DNA from: Streptomyces sp. AW19M42
GTDB taxonomy: Bacteria; Actinomycetota; Actinomycetes; Streptomycetales; Streptomycetaceae
DNA length: 35,380 nucleotides
Assembly: GCA_000470535.1 (NCBI GenBank)
Contig: CBRG010000174.1
Location: 1 to 35,380, forward strand
Direction: 5' to 3'
The first letter of the stretch is position 1. Every line of letters starts with the position of its first letter. Position numbers and translations under genes: made by a program. Positions 16,361 to 23,990 of this stretch are shown in pieces. The notes under the pieces are model-generated. The model had not been told where the DNA came from and searched no databases. It was given only the letters and a program-made list of their open reading frames with translations.

Positions 16361-16413
16361 CACTACGCAAAAAGAAAGATCACTTACGAAAAAAAATGAC
16401 TTTCTTTGAAAGA
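16361..16413 (-). promoter_or_regulatory. AT-rich promoter/operator region of the LacI gene
   Basis: This short A-rich island stands out from its surroundings. TACGCAAAAAG (16364-16374) resembles the ACGCAAGA boxes of the sugar promoter. AAAGAAAG (16371-16378) and CTTTCTTT (16400-16407) form an 8-bp inverted repeat with a 21-nt spacer. It is a plausible autoregulatory site. Confidence 0.45.
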
Positions 16414-16507
16414 GGGCGGGCAGCGAGACGTCCTCGCCGGGACCGGAGGGGTCGGGACGCGCGTCATCAGCACCCCGGAGGACCAGGTATTATTTTCATG
16501 TCAGCAG

Positions 16508-16581
16508 GCGCCGCTAGCTCAGTTGGTTAGAGCAGCTGACTCTTAATCAGCGGGTCCGGGGTTCGAGTCCCTGGCGGCGCA
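16508..16581 (+). tRNA. tRNA-Lys (anticodon CTT)
   Basis: A 74-nt cloverleaf. Acceptor arms GCGCCGC and GCGGCGC pair perfectly, followed by discriminator A. The D-arm is GCTCAGTTGGTTAGAGC, the anticodon stem GCTGA/TCAGC encloses CTCTTAA with anticodon CTT (reads AAG), and the T-arm contains GGTTCGAGTCC. CCA is not encoded. TATTAT at 16488-16493 may be its -10 box. An identical copy is at 23873-23946. Confidence 0.97.
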
Positions 16582-16587
16582 CAGACA

Positions 16588-16630
16588 ACGCACGAGGCGG
16601 TTCCCGTTCAACGGGAACCGCCTCGTGCGT
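16588..16630 (+). terminator. Terminator of the first tRNA-Lys
   Basis: A 21-bp perfect inverted repeat (16588-16608 and 16610-16630) with core GGCGGTTCCCGTT folding around a minimal loop, followed by TTTTG. It starts 7 bp after the tRNA. Confidence 0.92.
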
Positions 16631-16665
16631 TTTGTGTTGTCCGCAGAAGTGTACGGATGTTTTAC

Positions 16666-16711
16666 ACAGTTGTACTAGACGACTGTTTTAAACGATCGTA
16701 TATTTCCAGGC
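16666..16711 (+). promoter_or_regulatory. MFS promoter with two dyads, probably leaderless
   Basis: TAGACG (16676-16681) and TATATT (16699-16704) are spaced 17 bp apart. Transcription about 7 nt further would begin at the ATG at 16712, and no real Shine-Dalgarno is present, so a leaderless mRNA is likely. ACAGTTGT (16666-16673) and ACGACTGT (16679-16686) form an imperfect dyad over the -35 box, and ACGATCGT (16692-16699) is a perfect palindrome in the spacer. Both look like repressor sites, for example of a TetR protein encoded elsewhere. Confidence 0.6.
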
Positions 16712-18217
16712 ATGACAACTCCCACGCGCACCACCACGGCACCCGGCGAGCGCGCCGGCCGCAAGGAGTGGACCGCTTTCGTGGTCCTGCTGCTCCCCCT
16801 CCTCCTGGTCTCGATGGACGTCTCCGTCCTCTTCTTCGCGATCCCGTCCATCGACCGGGACCTCGGACCCAGCGCCACCCAGCAGCTCTGGATCTTCGAC
16901 GTGTACGCCTTCGCCCTCTCCGGCCTGCTCATCACGATGGGCTCGCTCGGCGACCGGATCGGCCGCCGCAAGCTGCTGATGATCGGCGCCCTCGCCTTCA
17001 GCGCGGCCTCGGTCGGTGCCGCCTACGCTTCCAGCCCCGAGATGCTCATCGCGGCCCGTGCCCTGCTGGGGATAGGCGGGGCGACGCTGATGCCGTCGAC
17101 GATGGGCCTGGTGCGGAACATGTTCCGCGACGAGTCGCAGCGCAGCCGGGCCGTCGGCATCTGGTCCGGCGCCATGGCCGGCGGGATCGCGCTCGGCTCG
17201 GTGCTCAGCGGCGTCATGCTGGAGCACTTCTGGTGGGGTTCGGTCTTCCTGATCAACGTGCCGGCGATGGTGCTGCTGCTGGTCCTGGTGCCGGTGCTGG
17301 TGCCGGAGTTCAAGGACCCGGACCCGGGCCGCTTCGACTTCCTCAGCGTGCCGCTGTCGATGGGCTCGGTGCTGCCGGTCGTCTACGGGGTCAAGGAGAC
17401 CGCCGCCCGCGGCATAGACGCGCGCAACGCGCTGATCATCGTCGCCGGGCTCGTCATCGGCTGGTTCTTCGTCCGCCGGCAGCGCGGCCGGGACGACGCG
17501 ATGATCAGCCGGGAGCTGTTCCGCGGCCGTGGCTTCGCCGCCGGGATCGGGCTGAACGCGCTGGCCTCCTTCGCGATGATGGGCTCCGCCTTCTTCACCA
17601 CCCAGTACCTTCAGTCGGTGCTCGGCATGAGCACGATGGAGGCCTCGCTGTGGAGCCTGGCACCGTCACTGGCGGTCGGTGCCGCCGCGCCCGCCGCCAC
17701 GGCCGTCGCCCAGCGGGTCGAGCGGAGCCGTGTCGTCTGTGCCGGGTTCGTGATCGCGGCGGCCGGCTTCGGTGTCCTCGCCCTGTCCGGCACCGACTCC
17801 CTGTGGCTGCTGCTCGTCGGATCGGCCGTGATGAGCAGTGGCATCGTGACCGTCATGGCGCTCGTCTCGGACATGGCGCTGTCCACCAGCCCCCCGGAGA
17901 AGGCGAGTTCGGCCGCGTCCCTGCTGGAGACCGGCCAGGAGTTCGGCGGGGCGATGGGGATGGCGCTCCTGGGCGCGGTGGCGACCGCGGTGTACACCGC
18001 CCAGATGCCGGACTCGGCGCCGGACGTGGCCCGCAAGACGCTGCCGGGGGCGCTGTCCACCGGTGACGGTTCGCTGATCTCGCTCGGCCGGGAGGCCTTC
18101 GTGCACAGCATGGGTTACGCGTCGGTGGCGGGGGCGCTGCTCCTGCTGGCCGGGGCGGTCCTCGCGGCGACGCAGCTGCGGCGGGCGGTCCTCTCACGCC
18201 CGTCCGACGTCCGATGA
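16712..18217 (+). CDS. MFS drug-type exporter (DHA2/EmrB-QacA family)
   Basis: A 501-residue integral membrane proton-driven exporter with about 14 predicted helices. Motif A is in GSLGDRIGRRKLLMIG after helix 2, and the first helix carries LVSMDVSVLFFAIPSID, with the acidic residue typical of the QacA-like branch. RALLGIGGATLMPSTMGLVRNMF corresponds to motif B, and GGIALGSVLSG to motif C of antiporters. It would pump out a toxic or secondary-metabolite compound; the substrate is not readable. No regulator gene is adjacent. Its 3' end overlaps the convergent acyl-CoA synthetase gene by 24 bp. Confidence 0.92.
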   Translation: MTTPTRTTTAPGERAGRKEWTAFVVLLLPLLLVSMDVSVLFFAIPSIDRDLGPSATQQLWIFDVYAFALSGLLITMGSLGDRIGRRKLLMIGALAFSAASVGAAYASSPEMLIAARALLGIGGATLMPSTMGLVRNMFRDESQRSRAVGIWSGAMAGGIALGSVLSGVMLEHFWWGSVFLINVPAMVLLLVLVPVLVPEFKDPDPGRFDFLSVPLSMGSVLPVVYGVKETAARGIDARNALIIVAGLVIGWFFVRRQRGRDDAMISRELFRGRGFAAGIGLNALASFAMMGSAFFTTQYLQSVLGMSTMEASLWSLAPSLAVGAAAPAATAVAQRVERSRVVCAGFVIAAAGFGVLALSGTDSLWLLLVGSAVMSSGIVTVMALVSDMALSTSPPEKASSAASLLETGQEFGGAMGMALLGAVATAVYTAQMPDSAPDVARKTLPGALSTGDGSLISLGREAFVHSMGYASVAGALLLLAGAVLAATQLRRAVLSRPSDVR

Positions 18218-19870
18218 CAGCAGACCGGCCCGCCCGTGCTCCTCGAACTCCGCTGTGAGGACCGACAGTTGTTCCTCCCCGAACGGTACGTAGGCACCTT
18301 CCCGGTCCCGGCACCACACAGCGGACCCGGCCCAGAACCCCTCCAGGCGCAGCCCGACCCGGTGCACCTTGTTCGTCGCGGTCACCGGCATCGTGGGCAC
18401 GATCCGCACGAACCGGGGTGCCATCTTCGTGCCCAGGTCGGGCTGGTCCCGGAGGAAGGCGGCGAAGGCGGCCGGATCGAACCCGGCCCCTTCGCGCAGC
18501 GCCAGCGCCGCCATGACCTGGTCCCCCGCGACCGGGTCGGGCACCGCGTAGACCGCGACGGCGGCCGCGTCCGTCCAGCGGGCGAGGATGTTCTCGATCA
18601 TCGCGGCGGCCAGGTTCTCGCTGTCGACCCGGAGCCGGTCCTCGGTGCGGCCGGCGAAGTAGAGGAAGCCGTCGGGGTCGCGGAAGAAGAGGTCGCCGGT
18701 CCAGTACCAGCCGCCGCGCACCCGGGCGGCGTCCGCCTCCTCGTTGCGCCAGTAGCCCTCGAACGGGGTCCGGCCTCGGTTGACCAGCTCCCCTATCGCG
18801 GCGGCGCCGTTGAGCAGCTTCCCGCCCTCGTCGAAGACGGCGGCGACCCGCTCGCGGCCGCTCGAAGGGTCGACGACCGCGAGGTCGTCCCGGTCCGGGG
18901 CCCGGCCGATCGCGCCGGGAGGGGTGTCCGGGGTCCGCTGGATCGCGGCGCCGCCCTCGGAGGAGCCGTAGCCCTCGACCAGCCGCACCCCGAACCGCTC
19001 CCGGAAGCGGACCGCGTCCACCGCGCCCGCCTCGGTGCCGAAGCCGATGCGCAGCGGGTGGTCCCGGTCGTCGGGGCGCTCGGGGGTGGCCAGCAGGTAC
19101 TGCACGGCACGGCCGACGTAGGTGAAGTAGGTGGCCCCGTGGGCGCGTACGTCGGAGAGGAAACCGGATGCCGAGAAACGGCGGCGCAGCGCCACGGCGG
19201 CACCGCCGGCCATCGCCGGTGCCCAGTCCGCGATCACCGCGTTGCCGTGGAACATCGGCATGCAGATGTAGTGGACGTCCTCGCGGCCGGTTCCGAAGTG
19301 CTCGACGAGCGAGTGACCGGCCGCGGCGAGGCGCCCCTGGGTGCAGAGCGCGGCCTTGGGGGCGCCGGTGGAGCCGGAGGTGAAGTAGAGCAGCATCCGG
19401 GTCCCGGGCCCGGGGCGGGCGATGACCGTGTCGCCCGGCTCCGCCCCGGCGTAGGGGGCGAGCAGTGCGGTGTACGCCTCGGTGTCGGTGACCAGGACCC
19501 GGACGCCCGGCAGTTCCAGGCCGTCGAGCAGCGGCAGACGGGCGCGCTCGGTGATCAGGACCCGGCATTCGGTGTGCGTGATGTCGCGGGCCAGCTCGGC
19601 GCCACGCCGGGTGGGGTTGATGCCGGCGACGGCGGCCCCGGCCAGGGCCGCCGCGCTCAACCACAGCGGGAATTCCGGGGTGTTGTCGAGCAGCACCCCG
19701 AGGTGCGGTTCGCTGCCCGCCAGCAGCAGATCCGCCAGGAGCGCGGCCCGTGCGGCAGCGCCGGAGGCGACCTGATGGTGGCTGAGAACGGTGTCCTCGT
19801 GCCGCAATCCCGGCCGGTGGTCGCCCCATTGGCGCTGTACGAGCTCCGCGACGGTGCCTGCGCTCCTCAT
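18194..19870 (-). CDS. Acyl-CoA synthetase (FadD17/FATP-like AMP-forming ligase)
   Basis: A 558-residue ANL-superfamily ligase activating a carboxylic acid through an acyl-adenylate. The AMP-binding P-loop is LLYFTSGSTGAPKAAL, the adenine motif is VEGYGSSEGG, the ribose-binding Asp is in YWTGDLFFRD, the hinge is RTEDRLRVDSENLA, and the catalytic C-terminal Lys is in MPVTATNKVHR. The GTEAGAVDAVRFRERFG segment places it with the very-long-chain/FATP-like group that includes mycobacterial FadD17. The ATG at 19870 avoids overlap with the LPMO gene upstream but has no clear ribosome binding site; an upstream start at 19918 would overlap that gene. A dyad (CTGAC...GTCAG) lies just before it. The acid substrate is unknown. 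Confidence 0.85.
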   Translation of the reverse strand: MRSAGTVAELVQRQWGDHRPGLRHEDTVLSHHQVASGAAARAALLADLLLAGSEPHLGVLLDNTPEFPLWLSAAALAGAAVAGINPTRRGAELARDITHTECRVLITERARLPLLDGLELPGVRVLVTDTEAYTALLAPYAGAEPGDTVIARPGPGTRMLLYFTSGSTGAPKAALCTQGRLAAAGHSLVEHFGTGREDVHYICMPMFHGNAVIADWAPAMAGGAAVALRRRFSASGFLSDVRAHGATYFTYVGRAVQYLLATPERPDDRDHPLRIGFGTEAGAVDAVRFRERFGVRLVEGYGSSEGGAAIQRTPDTPPGAIGRAPDRDDLAVVDPSSGRERVAAVFDEGGKLLNGAAAIGELVNRGRTPFEGYWRNEEADAARVRGGWYWTGDLFFRDPDGFLYFAGRTEDRLRVDSENLAAAMIENILARWTDAAAVAVYAVPDPVAGDQVMAALALREGAGFDPAAFAAFLRDQPDLGTKMAPRFVRIVPTMPVTATNKVHRVGLRLEGFWAGSAVWCRDREGAYVPFGEEQLSVLTAEFEEHGRAGLLSSDVGRA

Positions 19871-19885
19871 GGCGCCGCACGGTAA

Positions 19886-19900
19886 CTGACTATGCGTCAG
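19886..19900 (-). promoter_or_regulatory. CTGAC-N5-GTCAG dyad before the acyl-CoA synthetase
   Basis: CTGACTATGCGTCAG has perfect 5-bp arms. It overlaps the LPMO stop codon and ends 15 bp before the acyl-CoA synthetase ATG. Such dyads are often TetR-type operators of fatty-acid genes in actinomycetes. The assignment is an inference. Confidence 0.35.
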
Positions 19901-20487
19901 AACTGAACATCGGAGCACGAGTAGAACGCGTTGGCCGTGTCCGAGATGTTCCAGACGCTCAGGATGATGTGCTTGCCGGTCTTCTGGGTGGGGATGGTGC
20001 CCTGCTGGGTCAGCGTGGCGGGGGGCTGCTGGTTGTTGTACGGCACCGTCATGAACGGCTGCGACTCCAGGTCGGAGCGCTTGAGCGGCTTGGTGGGGTC
20101 CCAGCCGTTCTTGGTGATGTAGTAGCGGAAGTCCGTGGTGGCGTGCCGGGCGGTGAACTGCCAGCGGAAGCTGAAGCCCTGGCCCGCGGTGACGTTGGTG
20201 GCGGGCCAGTTGCCGCCACGCGGGTCGTCGAGCTGCGCGAACTCACCATGACCGCCGGAGCAGATCGCACCGTCGGCGGGGCCGGCCGCCGGGAAGCCCT
20301 TGGGGCCCTCGACGCTCTGCGGCTCCCACTGGATGTTGCCGCAGCCGGTCACCGTGCCGTTGGCACACAGCTTCTGACGGCTGATGGGGTTGTCGGTGTA
20401 GCCGTGGCTGCTGGCGCTGCTGGTCGCGAACATCGAGACGCCCGCCACCGCCAGGCCCACCAGGGCCGCACTTGTCTTCTTACGCAT
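19897..20487 (-). CDS. AA10 lytic polysaccharide monooxygenase, chitin-type
   Basis: A 196-residue secreted copper enzyme that oxidatively cleaves crystalline polysaccharide. The signal peptide ends at SSASS so that the mature protein starts with His28 (HGYTDNP). The copper brace is His28 and His115 (TARHATTDFRYYITK), with the axial Phe188 (TANAFY). The segments GCGNIQWEPQSVEGPKGFP and GPADGAI are close to the chitin-active Serratia enzyme CBP21. It is a single-domain protein with no extra carbohydrate-binding module. The ATG at 20487 follows GAGGAG eight bases upstream. DasR-like boxes lie upstream, which fits induction by N-acetylglucosamine or chitin. Confidence 0.94.
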   Translation of the reverse strand: MRKKTSAALVGLAVAGVSMFATSSASSHGYTDNPISRQKLCANGTVTGCGNIQWEPQSVEGPKGFPAAGPADGAICSGGHGEFAQLDDPRGGNWPATNVTAGQGFSFRWQFTARHATTDFRYYITKNGWDPTKPLKRSDLESQPFMTVPYNNQQPPATLTQQGTIPTQKTGKHIILSVWNISDTANAFYSCSDVQF

Positions 20488-20548
20488 TGCTGACGCTCCT
20501 CGGATACGTGGGGGAGGTTCCATGAGCCCTGCTGCGCGCGTTCTGTGC

Positions 20549-20602
20549 GGTCTAGACCAAGGCCTAGATTATTGACGGATCATGAACATGTCCAGACCAA
20601 TG
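20549..20602 (-). promoter_or_regulatory. DasR-like operator boxes before the LPMO gene
   Basis: GGTCTAGACC (20549-20558) is a perfect dyad matching the core of the Streptomyces DasR site (TGGTCTAGACCA). A second half-conserved box GGCCTAGA follows at 20561-20568, and GTCCAGACCAAT is at 20590-20601. On the gene strand TTGGTCT is repeated about 40 bp apart, like the direct repeats in chitinase promoters. Confidence 0.8.
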
Positions 20603-20646
20603 GGAGCTGGAATCCGGTTCACCTCGCACCGGCCCGCCGGGCCGCT

Positions 20647-22341
20647 TCAGGCGCTGTCCCCACCACCGCGTCCGGTGTAGAAAGCCACGGTCAGGTCCTT
20701 CACCAGTGACCGCCGTTCGTAGTCGTCCAGCTCCACGAGCCCCCGGGCGGTCAGCCGGCTGACGGTGTCGTCCACCGCGTCCACCACCGAAGTCAGCACG
20801 CTGTCGCGGTGTTTGGCGTCGATGGCCGCGATCCGGCGCCGCTGCATGGCCGCGGCCACCTCCGGCGCGTACTCGATCCCGGTCGGCTGCGCCGAGTACA
20901 CCTCGATGCCGACCGGCTCGCAGTCCGCCTTCAGCATCCGGGTCAGCGCGTCACCGACGGCCTCGGCGTTGCGCAGGGTGTGGGCGTCCTCGTGGAAGGC
21001 GTCGGCGGGCAGTTGCGAGAGGACCCGGGCCATCGCCGCCTCGACCTGCTCCCGCAGGTACTCCTCGTGGTCCTCGATGCCCAGCGTCGCCCGCACGGTG
21101 TCCTCGCCCCGCCACACGACGAGGACGACGACCCGCAGCGCCGTGCCGTTCGCGTCCACCGCGGGCAGCGGCTCGCTGCGCCAGTGCCGCAGCCGGACAT
21201 CGACCCGGCGGCGCAGCAGCAGCGGGCTGACCCACATCAGCCCGGTGCGCCGCACGCTGCCCCGGTACTGGCCGAAGAGGGTGAGCACCCACGCGTACCC
21301 GACCCGGCCGCGGGTCAGCCCGCCGAGCGCGAAGAGCACCCCGGTCAGCAGCAGCGCGAGCGCCGCCCAGGCGCCGAGGCCGATCCCGTCGTAACGACGC
21401 GGGCCGAGCCCGAGCCGGGACAGCGCCCCGCCCGGCAGCGCGCCCGTCCACCACAGGACCCCGCCCGCCGCGGCGAGTCCGCCGACGGCGGCGAACAGCG
21501 CGGCCCAGCCGGGCAGCGCGGGTCCTGGCCGTTCGTTCAGCCGGGGGTCCGCGACCGGCGCGGGCCGCGTGGAGGGCCGCACCTGCGGTGACCGGGGCAG
21601 CGGCGGCCGCCGGACACCGGCCGGCCGTTCGCTCCCGGCCGCCCTGCGGACGACGGTGGCCGGCAGTGCGACGGCGTCCGCGGCGACCTCGGGGTCGTCG
21701 CGGAAGAGCAGGTGCACGGGGATGGAGGCGGTGCGCTCGTTGGCGATGACCGAGTGGTGGCGTCCGGTGTCCACCCGCACCTCGGTGCGCATCTCGGTGC
21801 GCATCTCGCCCGTGTCGCCGTCGCCGAAGGACACCGACAGGGAGGGCCCGAGGTCCCGGCGGGCCGGGGCGGGCCCCGGCCCGGGGAGGAACGGGCCCGC
21901 CGCCAGGACCGGTTGCCCCGGATCACGCACCCCCTCGCGCACATCCGCGCCCTCCGCGCCCCCGGGCCCGTCCTCACGTACGTCCGGCCCGGTGGCCGCG
22001 TCCAGGGCCGGGGCCGCGCCCGGAACCGACACCGAGGCGGAGGTCGCGCCGAAGGCGGAGCCCCCGTGTTCGCCCGCGCCCGGCGTCAGGTCGAGCACCA
22101 GGTCGACCACGGAGTCCGGCCCGGACCGTGCCACCGGACCGGTCCCGCGCTCCGCCTCCCGCTCCGGCGCCGACCAGTCGTAGGGCCCGCCCGGACCCGG
22201 CGCCCCGTCCGCCCGCTCCGGCGCGGCCCACTCCCGCACCGGGAGCGCCCCGTACCTCTCCTCGCCGTACCCCGGGTTCTCCGGGCTCCCGTTCTCCCCG
22301 TGCTCCTGGTTCCCGGAGCTGTCCGGCACCGTGGATCGCAT
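20647..22341 (-). CDS. SPFH/band 7 domain membrane protein
   Basis: A 564-residue protein. The first 290 or so residues are low-complexity (Gly, Pro, Glu, Arg rich). Two hydrophobic segments follow (GWAALFAAVGGLAAAGGVLWW and GAWAALALLLTGVLFALGGL), then a stomatin/prohibitin/flotillin-type SPFH domain from about residue 360 (RRTGLMWVSPLLLRRRVDVR; QVEAAMARVLSQLPADAFHED; YAPEVAAAMQRRRIAAIDAKHRDSVL). SPFH proteins oligomerise at the membrane and organise microdomains or protease complexes. ATG at 22341 follows GGAGG. It starts 25 bp after the stop of the peptidoglycan hydrolase gene on the same strand, so they probably form an operon and may work on the envelope together. No partner NfeD protein is seen. 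Confidence 0.85.
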   Translation of the reverse strand: MRSTVPDSSGNQEHGENGSPENPGYGEERYGALPVREWAAPERADGAPGPGGPYDWSAPEREAERGTGPVARSGPDSVVDLVLDLTPGAGEHGGSAFGATSASVSVPGAAPALDAATGPDVREDGPGGAEGADVREGVRDPGQPVLAAGPFLPGPGPAPARRDLGPSLSVSFGDGDTGEMRTEMRTEVRVDTGRHHSVIANERTASIPVHLLFRDDPEVAADAVALPATVVRRAAGSERPAGVRRPPLPRSPQVRPSTRPAPVADPRLNERPGPALPGWAALFAAVGGLAAAGGVLWWTGALPGGALSRLGLGPRRYDGIGLGAWAALALLLTGVLFALGGLTRGRVGYAWVLTLFGQYRGSVRRTGLMWVSPLLLRRRVDVRLRHWRSEPLPAVDANGTALRVVVLVVWRGEDTVRATLGIEDHEEYLREQVEAAMARVLSQLPADAFHEDAHTLRNAEAVGDALTRMLKADCEPVGIEVYSAQPTGIEYAPEVAAAMQRRRIAAIDAKHRDSVLTSVVDAVDDTVSRLTARGLVELDDYERRSLVKDLTVAFYTGRGGGDSA

Positions 22342-22366
22342 TCCCGCCTCCGTCATGTGCGTCGTG

Positions 22367-23689
22367 TCACGCGAAGAGTCGCCGCCAGGTCTCCGGACCC
22401 GGATAGCCGTCGGCCTCCGTACCCCGCCAGCCCTGGGCCTTCTGGAAGGCCTCGACATTGCGCCGGTCCGCCTCGGTCCACCGGGGTCCGGGGCCGGACA
22501 GGTAGTACGTGCCGTATCCCTTCTTCACCAACTGTTTCCCGAGCCTGTCGACATGGCTGTTGGACTGACCCGTCCGGAAATAGCCCCGCCCGGGAAAGGC
22601 GGGCACCGCCGTCGAGCCGCCCCGGCCACCTGCGGAGATGCTGCGGCCGGTGCCGCCGGTCAGCAGCCGCCAGGTGTCGGGGCCCGGGATGCCGTCGGCC
22701 TCCTTGCCCTTCCAGCCCTGGGCCTTCTGGAACGCCTCGGTCGCCTGCCGGTCGGCGCTGCCCCAGGCGGGGCCTGGGCCGACCTTGTAGAAGCGTTTGC
22801 CGCCGCGGGCGACGAGCAGTTTGCCGAGCTCGGTGACGTAGGCGTTGTTGGCGCCCGGACCGAACTTCCCGGCTCCCGGGAACGCCGTCGTCGAGCCGCT
22901 GCCGCCGGTACCGGTGCTCAGCCCCTTGTAGCGGTAGGCGACGTAGCTGCCCGAGTTGGTCCAGTACGCCATGGGCGTCGTCTGCTTGCGGGTGTGCGGC
23001 GTGGTCTGCTCGTACGCCGTGTAGTGGGTGTGCGTGTAGTCCGTCCAGCCGCCGAAGATCGTGACGTGCGAGCCCTTCGAGGGGTCGGCCGGGTTGTGGA
23101 AGAGCAGGATGTCGCCGGGCTGGAGATCCTCCCGGGCGATCCGCGTCCCGTACGGGCCGAGGCTTCCGGTCCACTCGTTGCCCGGCAGGTTCCAGGCCAT
23201 CGACACATAGCCGGAGCAGTCCCGCCGGTACCCGTCCGACGAGTACGCGCTCATGCTGTACGGGACCTGCGCGGTGATCCACTTCTTCGCCCGGTTGATG
23301 ATGTCGGCCCGGCTGGTCGTGCGCAGCACGGGCGTGCCCGTCTGCGAGGCCGGCGGCCCGGAGGCCCCCGCACCCTGCAGCGGGCCCGGCCCGCCCTGCG
23401 GACTCTCCGGTCCGGGGTCGGACGGATCGGCCACGCCCCCCGGCTCCGGCAGGGCCGGATCGGTCACCGGGGCGGGGCCGGCCGCCGCCGTCGCCGCCTC
23501 CGCCAGACCGGCGCTCAGCACCACCCCGGCGGCGGTGACCAGCACCAGCGCGCGCCGCGCGCCGTGGACGGCCGGATGTCCTCCCTGCCGCGTCGGCAGT
23601 GCCGCGGCTGCGGTTCGCCGTCGTACGGCGCACCCCGCACAGGCGCAGTCGATGGCGGGTACGTACTCCTCGAAGGCCGGCACAGCCAT
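22367..23689 (-). CDS. Secreted NlpC/P60-like hydrolase with two peptidoglycan-binding repeats
   Basis: A 440-residue exported cell-wall enzyme. An unusual Cys-rich N-terminus (CACAGC, residues 15-20) precedes a hydrophobic segment (ALVLVTAAGVVLSAGLAEA) and a Pro/Gly linker. The catalytic domain shows Cys158 in DCSGYVSMAW and His208 in GSHVTIFGGW, the arrangement of NlpC/P60 or CHAP cysteine peptidases. Two C-terminal repeats of about 80 residues each end in E-x-F-Q-K-A-Q-G-W-x-G and PGP-T-W-R-L and are PG_binding-like. It may trim stem peptides during growth. ATG 23689 follows GGAGGG. It lies upstream of the SPFH gene in the same direction. Confidence 0.85.
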   Translation of the reverse strand: MAVPAFEEYVPAIDCACAGCAVRRRTAAAALPTRQGGHPAVHGARRALVLVTAAGVVLSAGLAEAATAAAGPAPVTDPALPEPGGVADPSDPGPESPQGGPGPLQGAGASGPPASQTGTPVLRTTSRADIINRAKKWITAQVPYSMSAYSSDGYRRDCSGYVSMAWNLPGNEWTGSLGPYGTRIAREDLQPGDILLFHNPADPSKGSHVTIFGGWTDYTHTHYTAYEQTTPHTRKQTTPMAYWTNSGSYVAYRYKGLSTGTGGSGSTTAFPGAGKFGPGANNAYVTELGKLLVARGGKRFYKVGPGPAWGSADRQATEAFQKAQGWKGKEADGIPGPDTWRLLTGGTGRSISAGGRGGSTAVPAFPGRGYFRTGQSNSHVDRLGKQLVKKGYGTYYLSGPGPRWTEADRRNVEAFQKAQGWRGTEADGYPGPETWRRLFA

Positions 23690-23872
23690 GCGATTCCCTC
23701 CGCAGTTGTCAAGATCTTTGGGAGCATCTGTACGGGCGTCAGTGTCTCAACTCTCCAGACATGTAGCATTTTGACGGATAGAAGCTAAAAAACGACCATC
23801 CGACAGGCCGGGTCGGGCGAGAAATGGTCGGGAGCACCACCCCGGATCGGGTAGAGTTCTCCAGGTCAGCAG

Positions 23873-23946
23873 GCGCCGCTAGCTCAGTTGGTTAGAGCAG
23901 CTGACTCTTAATCAGCGGGTCCGGGGTTCGAGTCCCTGGCGGCGCA
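23873..23946 (+). tRNA. tRNA-Lys (anticodon CTT), second copy
   Basis: Identical over all 74 nt to the copy at 16508-16581; the identity extends 8 bp upstream (GTCAGCAG). The anticodon is CTT and CCA is not encoded. TAGAGT at 23852-23857 may be the -10 box. Confidence 0.97.
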
Positions 23947-23951
23947 CGCAT

Positions 23952-23990
23952 AGTCAAGGCCCCTTCGCCACGCGCGAGGGGGCCTTGACT
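23952..23990 (+). terminator. Terminator of the second tRNA-Lys
   Basis: AGTCAAGGCCCC (23952-23963) pairs with GGGGCCTTGACT (23979-23990); inner bases can extend the stem with one bulge. It begins 6 bp after the tRNA. Confidence 0.88.

Noticed and set aside
17853..19880. Long minus-strand frame covering the acyl-CoA synthetase gene
   Set aside because: Its product is Arg/Gly/Pro-rich and out of frame with the clear AMP-ligase motifs; a shadow frame.
16508..23946. Genomic island flanked by tRNA repeats
   Set aside because: No integrase, att-like partial tRNA copy or mobile gene lies between; both tRNAs are complete with their own terminators. Kept only as a low-interest observation.
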